From the NCBI GenBank assembly GCA_018673925.1, contig JABHBL010000022.1, positions 304,006 through 368,005 on the forward strand: a stretch of DNA of 64,000 nucleotides. Direction: 5' to 3'. Position 1 is the first letter of the stretch. Each line of letters begins with the position of its first letter. Below, one piece after another: positions 1 through 8,145 of this stretch. Both the position numbers and the translations under genes were made by a program. The notes under the pieces are model-generated. The model was not told the origin of the DNA. It saw only the letters and a list, made by a program, of their open reading frames with translations, and searched no databases. The stretch is from Fidelibacterota bacterium (GTDB taxonomy: Bacteria; Fidelibacterota; UBA8477; JABMPR01).

Positions 1-369
1 AATTATTAATACGGGCCAGAGCACATGACCCATGGCCAGGGCTATTCCAGCAAAAACGCCTGCTATAGGTCCAACAATACCGAATAATAACAGAACACCG
101 GCAATGACCATAATAACTCCCCAAAACCTATTTGAATAGGTTTCTGGAGTAACATCTGCCTCTGGCTGCACTTCTTCATCCCCAAGTTCTGGACTTTTGG
201 GTATAATTAACATAGCGATGAGATAGGCTACAATTCCAGTGCCCCCAAATACTACAAGGACCACCCACATCAGACGGATGATAACCGGGTCTACATTGAA
301 ATATTCTCCAATGCCTCCACAGACACCTTCAAATACTTTATCTTTTTCGGATTTATATAGTCTATTCAT
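1..369 (-). CDS. PspC-domain membrane protein (partial, runs off left edge)
   Basis: This gene is absent from the ORF track because its stop lies outside the window. Read on the minus strand from the ATG at 367-369 it gives 123 codons. The first ~60 residues are a PspC domain: MNRLYKSEKDKVFEGVCGG, then a 'GEYFNVDPVIIRL' stretch and a hydrophobic helix. A short acidic linker (about residues 62-82) leads into a second hydrophobic segment, so the visible part is a small inner-membrane protein. PspC-family proteins are linked to envelope stress; whether that applies here is inference. A GAGGGCGAT ribosome site precedes the ATG. The start is only 7 bases after the pcm stop, so the two genes are probably co-transcribed. 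Confidence 0.85.
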   Translation of the reverse strand, partial: MNRLYKSEKDKVFEGVCGGIGEYFNVDPVIIRLMWVVLVVFGGTGIVAYLIAMLIIPKSPELGDEEVQPEADVTPETYSNRFWGVIMVIAGVLLLFGIVGPIAGVFAGIALAMGHVLWPVLII

Positions 370-376
370 ATCGCCC

Positions 377-1063
377 TCAATTCCCTCGTTTTCCTTGCAT
401 ATTTCGATCAATCTCATGAACCGATCCATGTACCAATGGCACAAATCTTACAGGATCTTTTCTTTTCCTTAAAATATGGCCATCTTTTTTTGTGCAAATC
501 CACACATATTGATCTGCTTTTCCCTCTGGCGCAACCAGAATGCCCCCCTCTTTCAAGCTTTCAAAGATATGTTCGGGTATCCTTGGCGGGCTGGCCCATA
601 GTATGATACGATCATAAACTATACCCTCCTTTAAATGTTCCCAGGCGCTACCATGCATGAGATCTATATTGAGTAGCTCCATTTGATTGATCACCGTTCT
701 GGAATCTTCTAGCAACTCTCCATATACTTCCATGGCAGTCACGTGCTGACACAACTTTGACATTATCGCAGTGGCATACCCGCTACCGCTGCCTATTTCA
801 AGGACGCGGTAATTTTGATGGAGACCAAGATAGCCCAACATAAGAGCCACAACATAGGGTTGGCTGATTGTTTGTCCTGATTTTATGGGGAGTGGTTGAT
901 CCACATATGCATCACCTGGATTTATATGAGGAACAAACAGATGTCTGGGAATTTCTTTGAAAGCATCCAGAATAGCAGGATCAACAATGCCCCTTCTCAT
1001 GAGCTGATTTGATACCATTTCCTGCCGGAGATCCTGTGTGTCTTCATTCTCTGTGATTCCCAT
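377..1063 (-). CDS. pcm: Protein-L-isoaspartate O-methyltransferase
   Basis: The 228-aa product matches the family length of about 210-230. It methylates isoaspartyl residues in damaged proteins using S-adenosylmethionine, starting their repair in the cytoplasm. The N-terminal 'QLMRRGIVDPAILDAF' segment and 'IPRHLFVP' are typical of the family, and 'VLEIGSGSGYATA' at about residue 90 is the SAM-binding motif I. The annotated ATG lacks a close ribosome site. The internal Met16 (MVSNQL) follows an AGGAA sequence and is an alternative start. The PspC gene follows at once, and an XRE regulator is divergently transcribed upstream. Confidence 0.93.
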   Translation of the reverse strand: MGITENEDTQDLRQEMVSNQLMRRGIVDPAILDAFKEIPRHLFVPHINPGDAYVDQPLPIKSGQTISQPYVVALMLGYLGLHQNYRVLEIGSGSGYATAIMSKLCQHVTAMEVYGELLEDSRTVINQMELLNIDLMHGSAWEHLKEGIVYDRIILWASPPRIPEHIFESLKEGGILVAPEGKADQYVWICTKKDGHILRKRKDPVRFVPLVHGSVHEIDRNMQGKRGN

Positions 1064-1208
1064 GGTCGCAATTTAATCGTTTTCCTTAACCAAGCATTAA
1101 CTTATCGAAAAACATTAATTTCTGGCCTTGGTTCAATTATATTTTGAGATATTTCCAACGTCAGGGCCAAAGCAGATCAGTACCATATAATATGGGGAGA
1201 TTTTACAC

Positions 1209-1505
1209 ATGGATATTGGAAAACAATTGAGACTTGTGCGCGAAGCGCATCAGATTCTACAAAAAGATCTCGCAGCGAGCGCTGGTCTGGATAAAAGCTA
1301 TATCAGCAAACTTGAGCGTGGTTTAGCGGATCCAACCTTTTCGACCCTCTCAAAAATTTCAAAGGCTTACAATCTCTCGGTTGCCCACATGCTCAATTAT
1401 GGGAGTGAGGAAACATTCAGCCTGGATATTGATGCTGCCCTTGATGCCCTCAAAACGCTTAAGTACAACATGGTGAATGTTGAGATAAATATTAAGCCAC
1501 TATAA
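1209..1505 (+). CDS. XRE-family helix-turn-helix regulator
   Basis: This 98-aa protein is mostly one Cro/C1-type DNA-binding domain (residues about 5-62). It has the usual pattern 'LRLVREAHQILQKDLA' followed by the recognition-helix region 'LDKSYISKLERG'. The remaining ~35 residues show no recognised ligand or dimerisation domain. A GGGGAG ribosome site lies nine bases before the ATG, and TATAAT at about 1187-1192 could be a -10 element. Its targets are unknown. The divergent pcm gene or autoregulation are natural guesses, but nothing in the sequence proves either. Confidence 0.88.
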   Translation: MDIGKQLRLVREAHQILQKDLAASAGLDKSYISKLERGLADPTFSTLSKISKAYNLSVAHMLNYGSEETFSLDIDAALDALKTLKYNMVNVEINIKPL

Positions 1506-1585
1506 ATAGAGGAGGCAGACCACCGAAGCAGCCTGCCTGTTCTATGCAATCATATAGATTTGTCAAATAACTTTCTATCAAATAT

Positions 1586-1954
1586 CTATTCGTAACGGAA
1601 CTCAAATGGAAGCGCATAGGTTAATGCTACAGGAATTCCGTTTTGCATGGCAGGATTCCATTGTGTATTCATAACGGCAGTAGCAGCAGAATTGTCAAAA
1701 TTGGCTCCACCACTCCTGGCAACCTGGATATTTGAGACCTTCCCCTCAGCATCAACATGAAAAGTCAAGATTACATCCGCATCGTTTCCCACCAGACGAT
1801 GAAAAGTTGGATAAATAATATTTCGCTCCAATGCTTCCATCCCACCAACTGGCATGGGTTGGCAACAATTCGCGTCAGATTTTGGCTCTGCTGTCAATTG
1901 TGCTGCTCCGAGTAAAAGAACCAGAACAGTTAAAGTAAGTTTAGTTTTGCTCAT
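1586..1954 (-). CDS. Secreted protein with TonB C-terminal-like domain
   Basis: The ORF track begins 41 codons upstream, but the ATG at 1954 has a strong GGGGAG ribosome site and starts a clean signal peptide (MSKTKLTLTVLVLLLGAAQLTA), so I use it. The mature part (about 100 aa) is a TonB_C-type fold. It has the 'YPTFHRLVGNDADVILTF' opening, the 'GKVSNIQVARSGG' strand-turn and 'WNPAMQNGIPV' near the end. Unlike a true TonB there is no N-terminal transmembrane anchor or proline-rich spacer, so it is probably a free periplasmic protein and not an energy transducer. Its partner is unknown. Confidence 0.8.
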   Translation of the reverse strand: MSKTKLTLTVLVLLLGAAQLTAEPKSDANCCQPMPVGGMEALERNIIYPTFHRLVGNDADVILTFHVDAEGKVSNIQVARSGGANFDNSAATAVMNTQWNPAMQNGIPVALTYALPFEFRYE

Positions 1955-2286
1955 GAGACACTCCCCTTCCATTGTTATTATCTCATTCATCATGGAATAT
2001 CCTTTCACAAGCGATATGCCAACCGTTTGATACAAGTTATATCTTACTGTATATATTAGAATAAGAGTACATAACAAATCTCTGCGTGAAGTAAATTATT
2101 ATGACCATATGATCTGACCCCATATCGATATGATATGGTTGTTTAAGATATTTTTCTAACTGAGGGGTCAATTTTTTAGTAAACAACTCTGGAAGAGATA
2201 TTTAGAGGGAAAAATAGTTTGCCCCGCCATTGACGAGATTTATATTCACGCCGCTTTTAAGCCATCTCTGATGGCAGACAGCTCAT

Positions 2287-2359
2287 GCGAGAGTAGCTCA
2301 GTTGGTAGAGCTCCACGTTGCCAACGTGGTTGTCGCCGGTTCGAGTCCGGTCTCTCGCT
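2287..2359 (+). tRNA. tRNA-Gly (GCC)
   Basis: A complete cloverleaf can be folded. The acceptor stem is GCGAGAG/CTCTCGC, the D-arm is of the TAGCTCAGTTGGTAGAGC type, the anticodon stem is CCACG/CGTGG with loop TTGCCAA (anticodon GCC), and the T-arm contains TTCGAGT. The 3' CCA is not encoded. A rho-independent hairpin follows 12 bases later. Confidence 0.96.
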
Positions 2360-2370
2360 CACAAAAAAAA

Positions 2371-2398
2371 GAGGCTGAAAATTTCAGCCTCTTTTTTT
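2371..2398. terminator. Bidirectional intrinsic terminator
   Basis: The sequence GAGGCTGAAA/TTTCAGCCTC forms a perfect ten-base-pair stem, with an A-run on its left and a T-run on its right. It can therefore end transcription of tRNA-Gly from the left and of the pepP/UshA-like operon from the right. Confidence 0.92.
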
Positions 2399-2419
2399 AT
2401 CATCAATTTTAGATATTTG

Positions 2420-3571
2420 TTAATGCCCTTTGTGATTATCCTTTTCTTTAGTCTTTTTTTCTTCAGGCATGTAATCCTTTACTATGAGCGCTACCTCAGG
2501 GGTATCTTCGATTTTTTCATTTAGGGGAATCGGTTCCAGAAAGTAGCTATTCTTCAGTTTCTTGATTAGATCGACATTCGTTTCACGTTCATCGCGAAGG
2601 CGGGTTATTAACTTTAATCTGTTTTCATCACCTGCAAAGTGTTCTTCGAGAGTCATACCCTCCTCAATCCCTTTGGCCATGGCATTGAGACGATTATCTG
2701 CAAATTTGATACGCGTATACTGAGAGGACACATTCTTCATTTGACTTATTGGGTCAACATTCCTGATCCTTAGTATACCTGCATACTTTCCTTGTTTACC
2801 GATACGAATGATGGTAGTACCATCCTGCTGTTTAGGATTTCTTTGAAGGGATCCAGATTTAGACCGGATGAGAAAATCGATGCCTTTAACCTCTGCAGTT
2901 AAAGTTCTTTCCAATTTATCATCTACATTGGCCATTAAAAAAACCAGATCAACTTTGTCCTTGATTTCATCAATTGCTTTTTGAGCAGCTTCAACTGGCT
3001 CTGAAAAAGTAAATTCCTTTACTCTATGATCACCCTTTGTCACTCCAACAAAACCAAGCGTCTGGTCCTGGGTTTCAATAATTGCATATGGTTCGAACAG
3101 AAATTCATCCGTACTTGCATCTTGAGTATTCGCTGATATGAATGGAAAACGAGCTGTTTTCTCCATTTCCAAAATAAAATCAAGACCTGCAGCGAGATCA
3201 TTGGTACCCACATTCATGACCTGACATTCCATCACATTATAGGATGAGATGATTGCCTGGGCAGTTTCCTTTAAACGTTCACTTTGATCCTCTGCAATAT
3301 AGGGGTACTTGAACAGTGCATCTCCGGCATCCACCAGATAGACTGCCTCTGTTTCTGCAAGTCCCTTCATAATCGTATGCTTCCTGGCAAGACCGCCAAG
3401 TGGATTAGATCGTCAGCCGCAGGGACCAACTTCCCCATTATTGCTGGCTGCTACCATGAGGGTGAACTCATTTGCATTATATGTGGGATTTGTAGTCTCA
3501 CTTTTACAACCCACTGCAACGAGTGCGATGAGCAGGAGCATCAATCCTGATTGTTTAACGAGTAGTTTCAT
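2420..3571 (-). CDS. UshA-like lipoprotein with in-frame UGA, probable selenoprotein
   Basis: The ORF track gives only the part after codon 67 (start 3370). The same frame extends upstream through one TGA (3413-3415) to an ATG at 3571 with an AGGAATAATA ribosome site, 13 bases after the pepP stop. The full product is 383 aa. It has a lipoprotein signal (lipobox 'LVAVGC', Cys22) and then the motif P-C-G-UGA-R-S-N-P-L-G-G-L-A-R-K. From family knowledge, related UshA/5'-nucleotidase-like proteins carry 'PCGC....GGLAR' here, so the UGA at codon 53 replaces a conserved Cys. Twelve bases after the UGA a hairpin with a GGUCUU loop can form. The rest resembles a calcineurin-type phosphoesterase ('YLVDAGDALF', 'VMNVGTNDL'), but the usual metal-binding His residues are poorly kept. 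Its substrate is unknown. Simple inactivation by a nonsense mutation is less likely, since the downstream frame is open for 316 codons. Confidence 0.82.
3376..3415 (-). promoter_or_regulatory. Candidate bacterial SECIS element
   Basis: Immediately 3' of the in-frame UGA the mRNA can form a six-pair stem CUUGGC/GCCAGG (one G-U pair) closing the loop GGUCUU. The UGA-to-loop distance is 18 nt, with a G in the first two loop positions. These fit the known bacterial SECIS pattern, and the loop shares GGUCU with the Escherichia coli fdhF element. The hairpin overlaps the conserved GGLAR codons, so part of the pairing could reflect protein constraint. Confidence 0.7.
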
Positions 3572-3584
3572 TATTATTCCTGAT

Positions 3585-4892
3585 TCAAACTTTATTCATA
3601 AGTGCTTCAATTTCAGATATCTCTTTAGGAACGGCAGCGGTGAGGTTTTTGTTCCCAGACTCCGTGATGACAATATCGTCTTCAATTCGTATCCCAATTC
3701 CTCTGAATTTTTCAGGTGCTTTGGATTTTGAATTGACATAAATGCCAGGTTCCACAGTAAAAACCATGCCTGGTTTAAGCTCGATGGATTCACCATCAGC
3801 CATGTAGTTGCCCATATCATGGACATCCAGCCCCAGCCAATGGCCTGTATTATGCATGAAATAGTCCTGATAAGTCTTATTTTCGATAACTTCATCAGCA
3901 GTTCCATCCAACAATCCAATTTCTATCATCCCCTCAACCAGGAGTCTCAAATCCATTTTGTGAAGCTCCTTAAAGGTGACTCCAGGTTTTGAAGCTTCAA
4001 TTACTGCCTTCTGGGCTTTAAGAACTACACCATAAATGGCTTTTTGTGCTTCCGAGAATTTTCCATTTGCAGGAAAGGATCTGGTGATGTCTGCAGCATA
4101 CATGTCATATTCGGCCGCGGCATCAATGAGAATCATGTCCCCATCTACAATTTGGTCACGATTTTTTATATAATGAAGCACTGTCGCATTGTCTCCAGCT
4201 CCAACGATGGATGTATAGGCGGGTCCCGCACTTCCCTCGTGAACAAAGTGACTTTCCAGGACAGCCTGAAGTTGATATTCATACATGCCAGGTGAGCAGA
4301 CTTCCATGGCTTTTGAATGAGCATCTGCTGAGATATCCGCAGCTCTCTGTAAAAGTTTTATTTCGTGTTCATCTTTAATCAGTCGCATTCCATGAGTAAT
4401 AGAGCCAACTGATTCAAGCCCTACTGGACCTCCGCCGTTGCGTTGTACTTCTTTACGGACCTGACCTACGAGGTCAAGCATCTTGTACTGGTGAACCTTA
4501 TCATGATTCAGGTTGGTGTAAACTTTGGACGAGGTCTTCATAGCTGCCAGTGAAGCTGTTTCGAATTCTGCAATATCCAGAGCCTGATCAGCTTTATACT
4601 TGGCCACCGTTTCATCAAAACTGAGTCTCCAGCCAGTCCATACTTCTTTTTTAGGATCCTGGGGAAGCACAAACATGGTGAAGGGATTATCCTTGTTATT
4701 GGGATCAATAATACAAGCTGCACCGGGCTCCGTATATCCTGTGAGATAAAAGAAGTCGGAATCCTGTCTGTAGGGGTATTCAGTATCGTTTGTGCGAATT
4801 TGCTCGGGTGCTCCTTTTAGGATAGCCACACCCTTGCCCATAAGATTTATTAAATTTTGTCTGCGTCTATTGTAAATGTCACTATTAAACAT
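3585..4892 (-). CDS. pepP: Xaa-Pro aminopeptidase
   Basis: The 435-aa protein has an N-terminal AMP_N domain (about residues 1-130) and a creatinase-fold M24 metallopeptidase domain. Metal ligands are visible: Asp in 'DMILIDAAAEYD', Asp in 'ADITRSFP', His in 'HNTGHWLGLDVHD', Glu in 'VFTVEPGIY' and Glu in 'GIRIEDDIVI'. The enzyme removes an N-terminal residue that precedes proline. It lies 13 bases upstream of the UshA-like gene in a probable two-gene operon. It is divergent from ispG, with about 200 bases of promoter region between. Confidence 0.95.
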   Translation of the reverse strand: MFNSDIYNRRRQNLINLMGKGVAILKGAPEQIRTNDTEYPYRQDSDFFYLTGYTEPGAACIIDPNNKDNPFTMFVLPQDPKKEVWTGWRLSFDETVAKYKADQALDIAEFETASLAAMKTSSKVYTNLNHDKVHQYKMLDLVGQVRKEVQRNGGGPVGLESVGSITHGMRLIKDEHEIKLLQRAADISADAHSKAMEVCSPGMYEYQLQAVLESHFVHEGSAGPAYTSIVGAGDNATVLHYIKNRDQIVDGDMILIDAAAEYDMYAADITRSFPANGKFSEAQKAIYGVVLKAQKAVIEASKPGVTFKELHKMDLRLLVEGMIEIGLLDGTADEVIENKTYQDYFMHNTGHWLGLDVHDMGNYMADGESIELKPGMVFTVEPGIYVNSKSKAPEKFRGIGIRIEDDIVITESGNKNLTAAVPKEISEIEALMNKV

Positions 4893-5089
4893 AATGCTTC
4901 AATGCTCCTTCTATAAGACAAAGAAAATAAATTGAGTGACCTCTCTGAACAAGGTACAACTTTATCGATTCCTGATTCCCTGGGAAGCATGTTTCAGGAG
5001 TATTCCCTGGCTATTCCAATTGGTTTCACCCGCGCTCCTCTTTAGATTGAATAGTTATGAACGCATCAATTGAAGGAATTTTCACATAA

Positions 5090-7009
5090 ATGAGTACCCA
5101 CTTCTCAGAGTCACTTAAATCCCTAACCCGCTACCAGCGTTATCAAAGTCGAGTCGTAAACATCGGCGATATTCCAATGGGTGGCAACCATCCCATTCGA
5201 ATTCAATCTATGACAAACACGAACACAATGGATACTCAAGCCACTGTTGACCAAACGATTCGTCTGGTAGATGCTGGTTGTGAATATGTCAGAATTACTG
5301 CCCCAAGTGTCAAAGAAGCCCAAAATCTGGGTGTCATCAAAGCCGAACTTAAAAAGCGTGGGTATACAGTTCCCATCATCGCAGATATTCATTTTGTTCC
5401 GCGCGCAGCAGAGGAAGCTGCCAAACTCGTCGAAAAGGTGAGGGTGAATCCAGGTAATTATGTGGATCGCAAAAGATTTGAGGAACTGGAATATAATCAA
5501 AGCGAGTACCAGGCCGAATTGGATCGCATTGAGAACAGATTTACACCCCTTGTGAAATTGTGCCGTGAAGCGGGTACGGCGATGCGCATCGGCTCCAACC
5601 ACGGATCACTTTCGGACAGAATTCTCAGCCACTATGGTGATACCCCTCAGGGTATGGTTGAGTCAGCCATGGAATTTGTGCGAATCTGCGCAGCAAATCA
5701 ATACCATGAGCTGGTCATCTCCATGAAGGCCAGCAACACCCGCATCATGATCCAGGCTTACCGCCTGTTGGTACACCAGATGAATCAGGAAGGATTTAAC
5801 TATCCCCTTCATCTGGGAGTAACAGAAGCAGGTGATGGTGATGATGCCAGGATCAAATCATCATTGGGAATTGGGTCTCTCCTGCGAGATGGTCTGGGTG
5901 ACACAATCAGAGTATCACTCACGGAAGCACCAGAAGCAGAAATTCCGGTGGCACTTTCAATCGTAAAATCTATTGAAAGTCTTCCACAACACCATGAGAT
6001 TGAGACACTATCTAACCTCCCAATCAATTTGTTTGAATACCGACGTAGAGAAACCCAAGCGAACGTTATAATTGGATCCGACAATGTCCCAGTTGTCATT
6101 GCTGACCTATCTGAGATGAGGAAGATCAACGAGGAGTTACTTACATCAGCCGGATATTATTTTGATTTATTAAGCAATTCCTGGAAGCGGGGTGATCAAG
6201 GTGCAGATATTCTCTATTTCGGTGAAAACAATCCAGATATTCAGCTTTCAGATAATACGCTAAGACTCTATGATTCAGATATATGGAGTGGTTTACCCTC
6301 GGTAGACAACTGTTATCCATTGTATACCTTGGAATCGTATTCATCCGCCTTGGTAAAACACAATATTGCCAACTTCATTGCCATCGACACAAGGACTTCA
6401 ATTGATGATCTACCTAAAGATTCGAATATTGTCTGGCTGCTCAGTTCAGACAATGAACATCAAATTGCCGATTTGCGAAGATTCATCCTTGAGTTATCAA
6501 ACGAGGGTTTCCGGCAACCCGTTATCCTTATGAATCGAATGACAGATCAACACCGTGAGGAATTTTTGCTTTCAGCAGCTGCTGAAATCGGTTCCATTCT
6601 AAACGATGGTCTGGCAGACGGAGTATGGATGCGGTCAAATCAGCTTGAGTTAAAAGATTTGAATGAAATTGCGTTTGGAGTATTACAGGCTAGCAGAAGC
6701 CGTATGACCAGGACTGAATACATTGCTTGTCCCTCCTGCGGTAGAACGCTTTTTGATCTTGAGGAAGTAACTGCTCAAATCCGTGAACGTACCAGTCATT
6801 TAAAAGGGGTTAAGATTGGAATCATGGGTTGTATTGTGAATGGCCCCGGTGAAATGGCTGATGCTGATTTTGGTTATGTAGGTACGGGACCCGGAAAGGT
6901 GTCTTTATATCGTGGACAGATGGTGGTTCGCCCTCATGTTCCGCAAACTGAGGCTGTGGATTCTTTGATTGACCTGATAAAAAGTGAAGGGTACTGGGTC
7001 GACCCCTAA
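5090..7009 (+). CDS. ispG: 4-hydroxy-3-methylbut-2-enyl diphosphate synthase, long form
   Basis: This iron-sulfur enzyme makes HMBPP from methylerythritol cyclodiphosphate, the penultimate step of the MEP isoprenoid pathway. At 639 aa it is the long, insert-bearing type known from Bacteroidetes, Chlorobi, chlamydiae and plants. It has a TIM-barrel N-terminal part ('GGNHPIRIQSMTNTNT', residues about 27-300), an inserted middle domain (about 330-540), and a C-terminal Fe-S domain. The cluster cysteines are visible in 'CPSCGRT' and 'GCIVNGPGE'. It is alone on the plus strand between pepP and an unknown secreted protein. Confidence 0.96.
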   Translation: MSTHFSESLKSLTRYQRYQSRVVNIGDIPMGGNHPIRIQSMTNTNTMDTQATVDQTIRLVDAGCEYVRITAPSVKEAQNLGVIKAELKKRGYTVPIIADIHFVPRAAEEAAKLVEKVRVNPGNYVDRKRFEELEYNQSEYQAELDRIENRFTPLVKLCREAGTAMRIGSNHGSLSDRILSHYGDTPQGMVESAMEFVRICAANQYHELVISMKASNTRIMIQAYRLLVHQMNQEGFNYPLHLGVTEAGDGDDARIKSSLGIGSLLRDGLGDTIRVSLTEAPEAEIPVALSIVKSIESLPQHHEIETLSNLPINLFEYRRRETQANVIIGSDNVPVVIADLSEMRKINEELLTSAGYYFDLLSNSWKRGDQGADILYFGENNPDIQLSDNTLRLYDSDIWSGLPSVDNCYPLYTLESYSSALVKHNIANFIAIDTRTSIDDLPKDSNIVWLLSSDNEHQIADLRRFILELSNEGFRQPVILMNRMTDQHREEFLLSAAAEIGSILNDGLADGVWMRSNQLELKDLNEIAFGVLQASRSRMTRTEYIACPSCGRTLFDLEEVTAQIRERTSHLKGVKIGIMGCIVNGPGEMADADFGYVGTGPGKVSLYRGQMVVRPHVPQTEAVDSLIDLIKSEGYWVDP

Positions 7010-7144
7010 TTTGCTCCATTTTTATGAGGAATGGGGTGCGTATTGCCTGAAGAAGATGTCACCCTTCTCACATATTTTTTTGTATACTGTATTTGAATCT
7101 TAGCTTAGATTTAGCGTATTATAAACAAACCACTAGGAAATTCT

Positions 7145-8008
7145 ATGAGGAACACTCTTTTTTGCGTCGCAGTTTTCACATTATCCCTGTTCCAGCTGTC
7201 CTTTGCTCAAGATTCTAGAAACCTTGATACTGCAGAAGAGCATGTAGCATTTGCTCAAAGTATATATTGGTCCGCGCTTACCCCCTCGGAAAAACAGACA
7301 TTTTTATTCGCATATATTTCCAGCGCCTATGAGATGCGCAAACTCGTTAACTCAACTATTGCAACCTCTCCCCGAAACACGCATCAGTTTAATGAGGAAA
7401 TTGATAATCTATTCATGATCTGGCAAAATTTGTTAGTCATGGAAGATAATGGCGATGCTGCCATGGATGAATTCATGGGCTGGATAGATCTCTATTTTGA
7501 AATCGACTCCAACAAGTCAACTCCATTTATAAATGCTATTAAATATGCTCATCAAAAAATTAAATCAGAAGATAAGTCAGTATTGGAATTGTTCTGGGGC
7601 AAAACGACTGCACCTGACTCTCGACTTCCTAAGGATGAGGTTTTGGAGCAAAAGGCAATTGAGCGTAAAATCGCAGCCTCTGAAGCGCGAAAGAGTGTTG
7701 ATTCAGCAGTAGAAATCGATCCTCCTATGGCATATAAGCCCTTGGGAGCCTCCCCTACAACAGCTTTTGTCCTGACTGATGAAGAACTGAGAATAATTGC
7801 TCTTGCTGTTGAAACAGAATGTCTAAACAAGAATCAGCCAGATGCCTTACAAGATCCCGTCAGGCTTGAGTCTCTCGCCCGAAAACACGGTTTTGAGAGT
7901 ATGTCCGCTTTCAATCTCAAATTTTCACACGCTCAATCAAATGCAGAGCGCTGGAAATACATGAATAAACTCATTATAGAACAGGCTTTTGATCAGAACT
8001 GTATGTAG
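7145..8008 (+). CDS. Secreted protein of unknown function
   Basis: I do not recognise this 287-aa product. It starts with a signal peptide (MRNTLFCVAVFTLSLFQLSFA) and the ATG has an AGGAA ribosome site, so export to the periplasm or beyond is likely. The mature part is largely helical by composition. It has a conserved-looking stretch around 'FMIWQNLLVMEDNGDAAMDEF' and a C-terminal helical segment with two cysteines (about residues 226 and 286) that might form a disulfide. No lipobox, repeats or catalytic motif are seen. Confidence 0.75.
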   Translation: MRNTLFCVAVFTLSLFQLSFAQDSRNLDTAEEHVAFAQSIYWSALTPSEKQTFLFAYISSAYEMRKLVNSTIATSPRNTHQFNEEIDNLFMIWQNLLVMEDNGDAAMDEFMGWIDLYFEIDSNKSTPFINAIKYAHQKIKSEDKSVLELFWGKTTAPDSRLPKDEVLEQKAIERKIAASEARKSVDSAVEIDPPMAYKPLGASPTTAFVLTDEELRIIALAVETECLNKNQPDALQDPVRLESLARKHGFESMSAFNLKFSHAQSNAERWKYMNKLIIEQAFDQNCM

Positions 8009-8145
8009 AGTCCTGTTTGTCATCTTGACCTAGAGAATAAGTCCAGCTAACCAGGTACATTCTCCACAGCTTCACCCTATAACCGTATCCCCATAAGAAG
8101 GTTTTCAAACCTTTCATATTGTCATTCTTCAAAAAGGAGTTTGCT

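Noticed and set aside
2420-3370. Reading the UshA-like gene as a simple 316-aa ORF or as a nonsense pseudogene
   Set aside because: The ATG at 3370 has no signal peptide or ribosome site and would discard the family motif. The frame upstream has both, and only one stop, placed exactly at a conserved Cys position with a hairpin after it.
8119-8145. TTG start of the YifB-like ORF nine codons upstream
   Set aside because: The ATG at 8146 has an ideal AAGGAG site and matches the family N-terminus.
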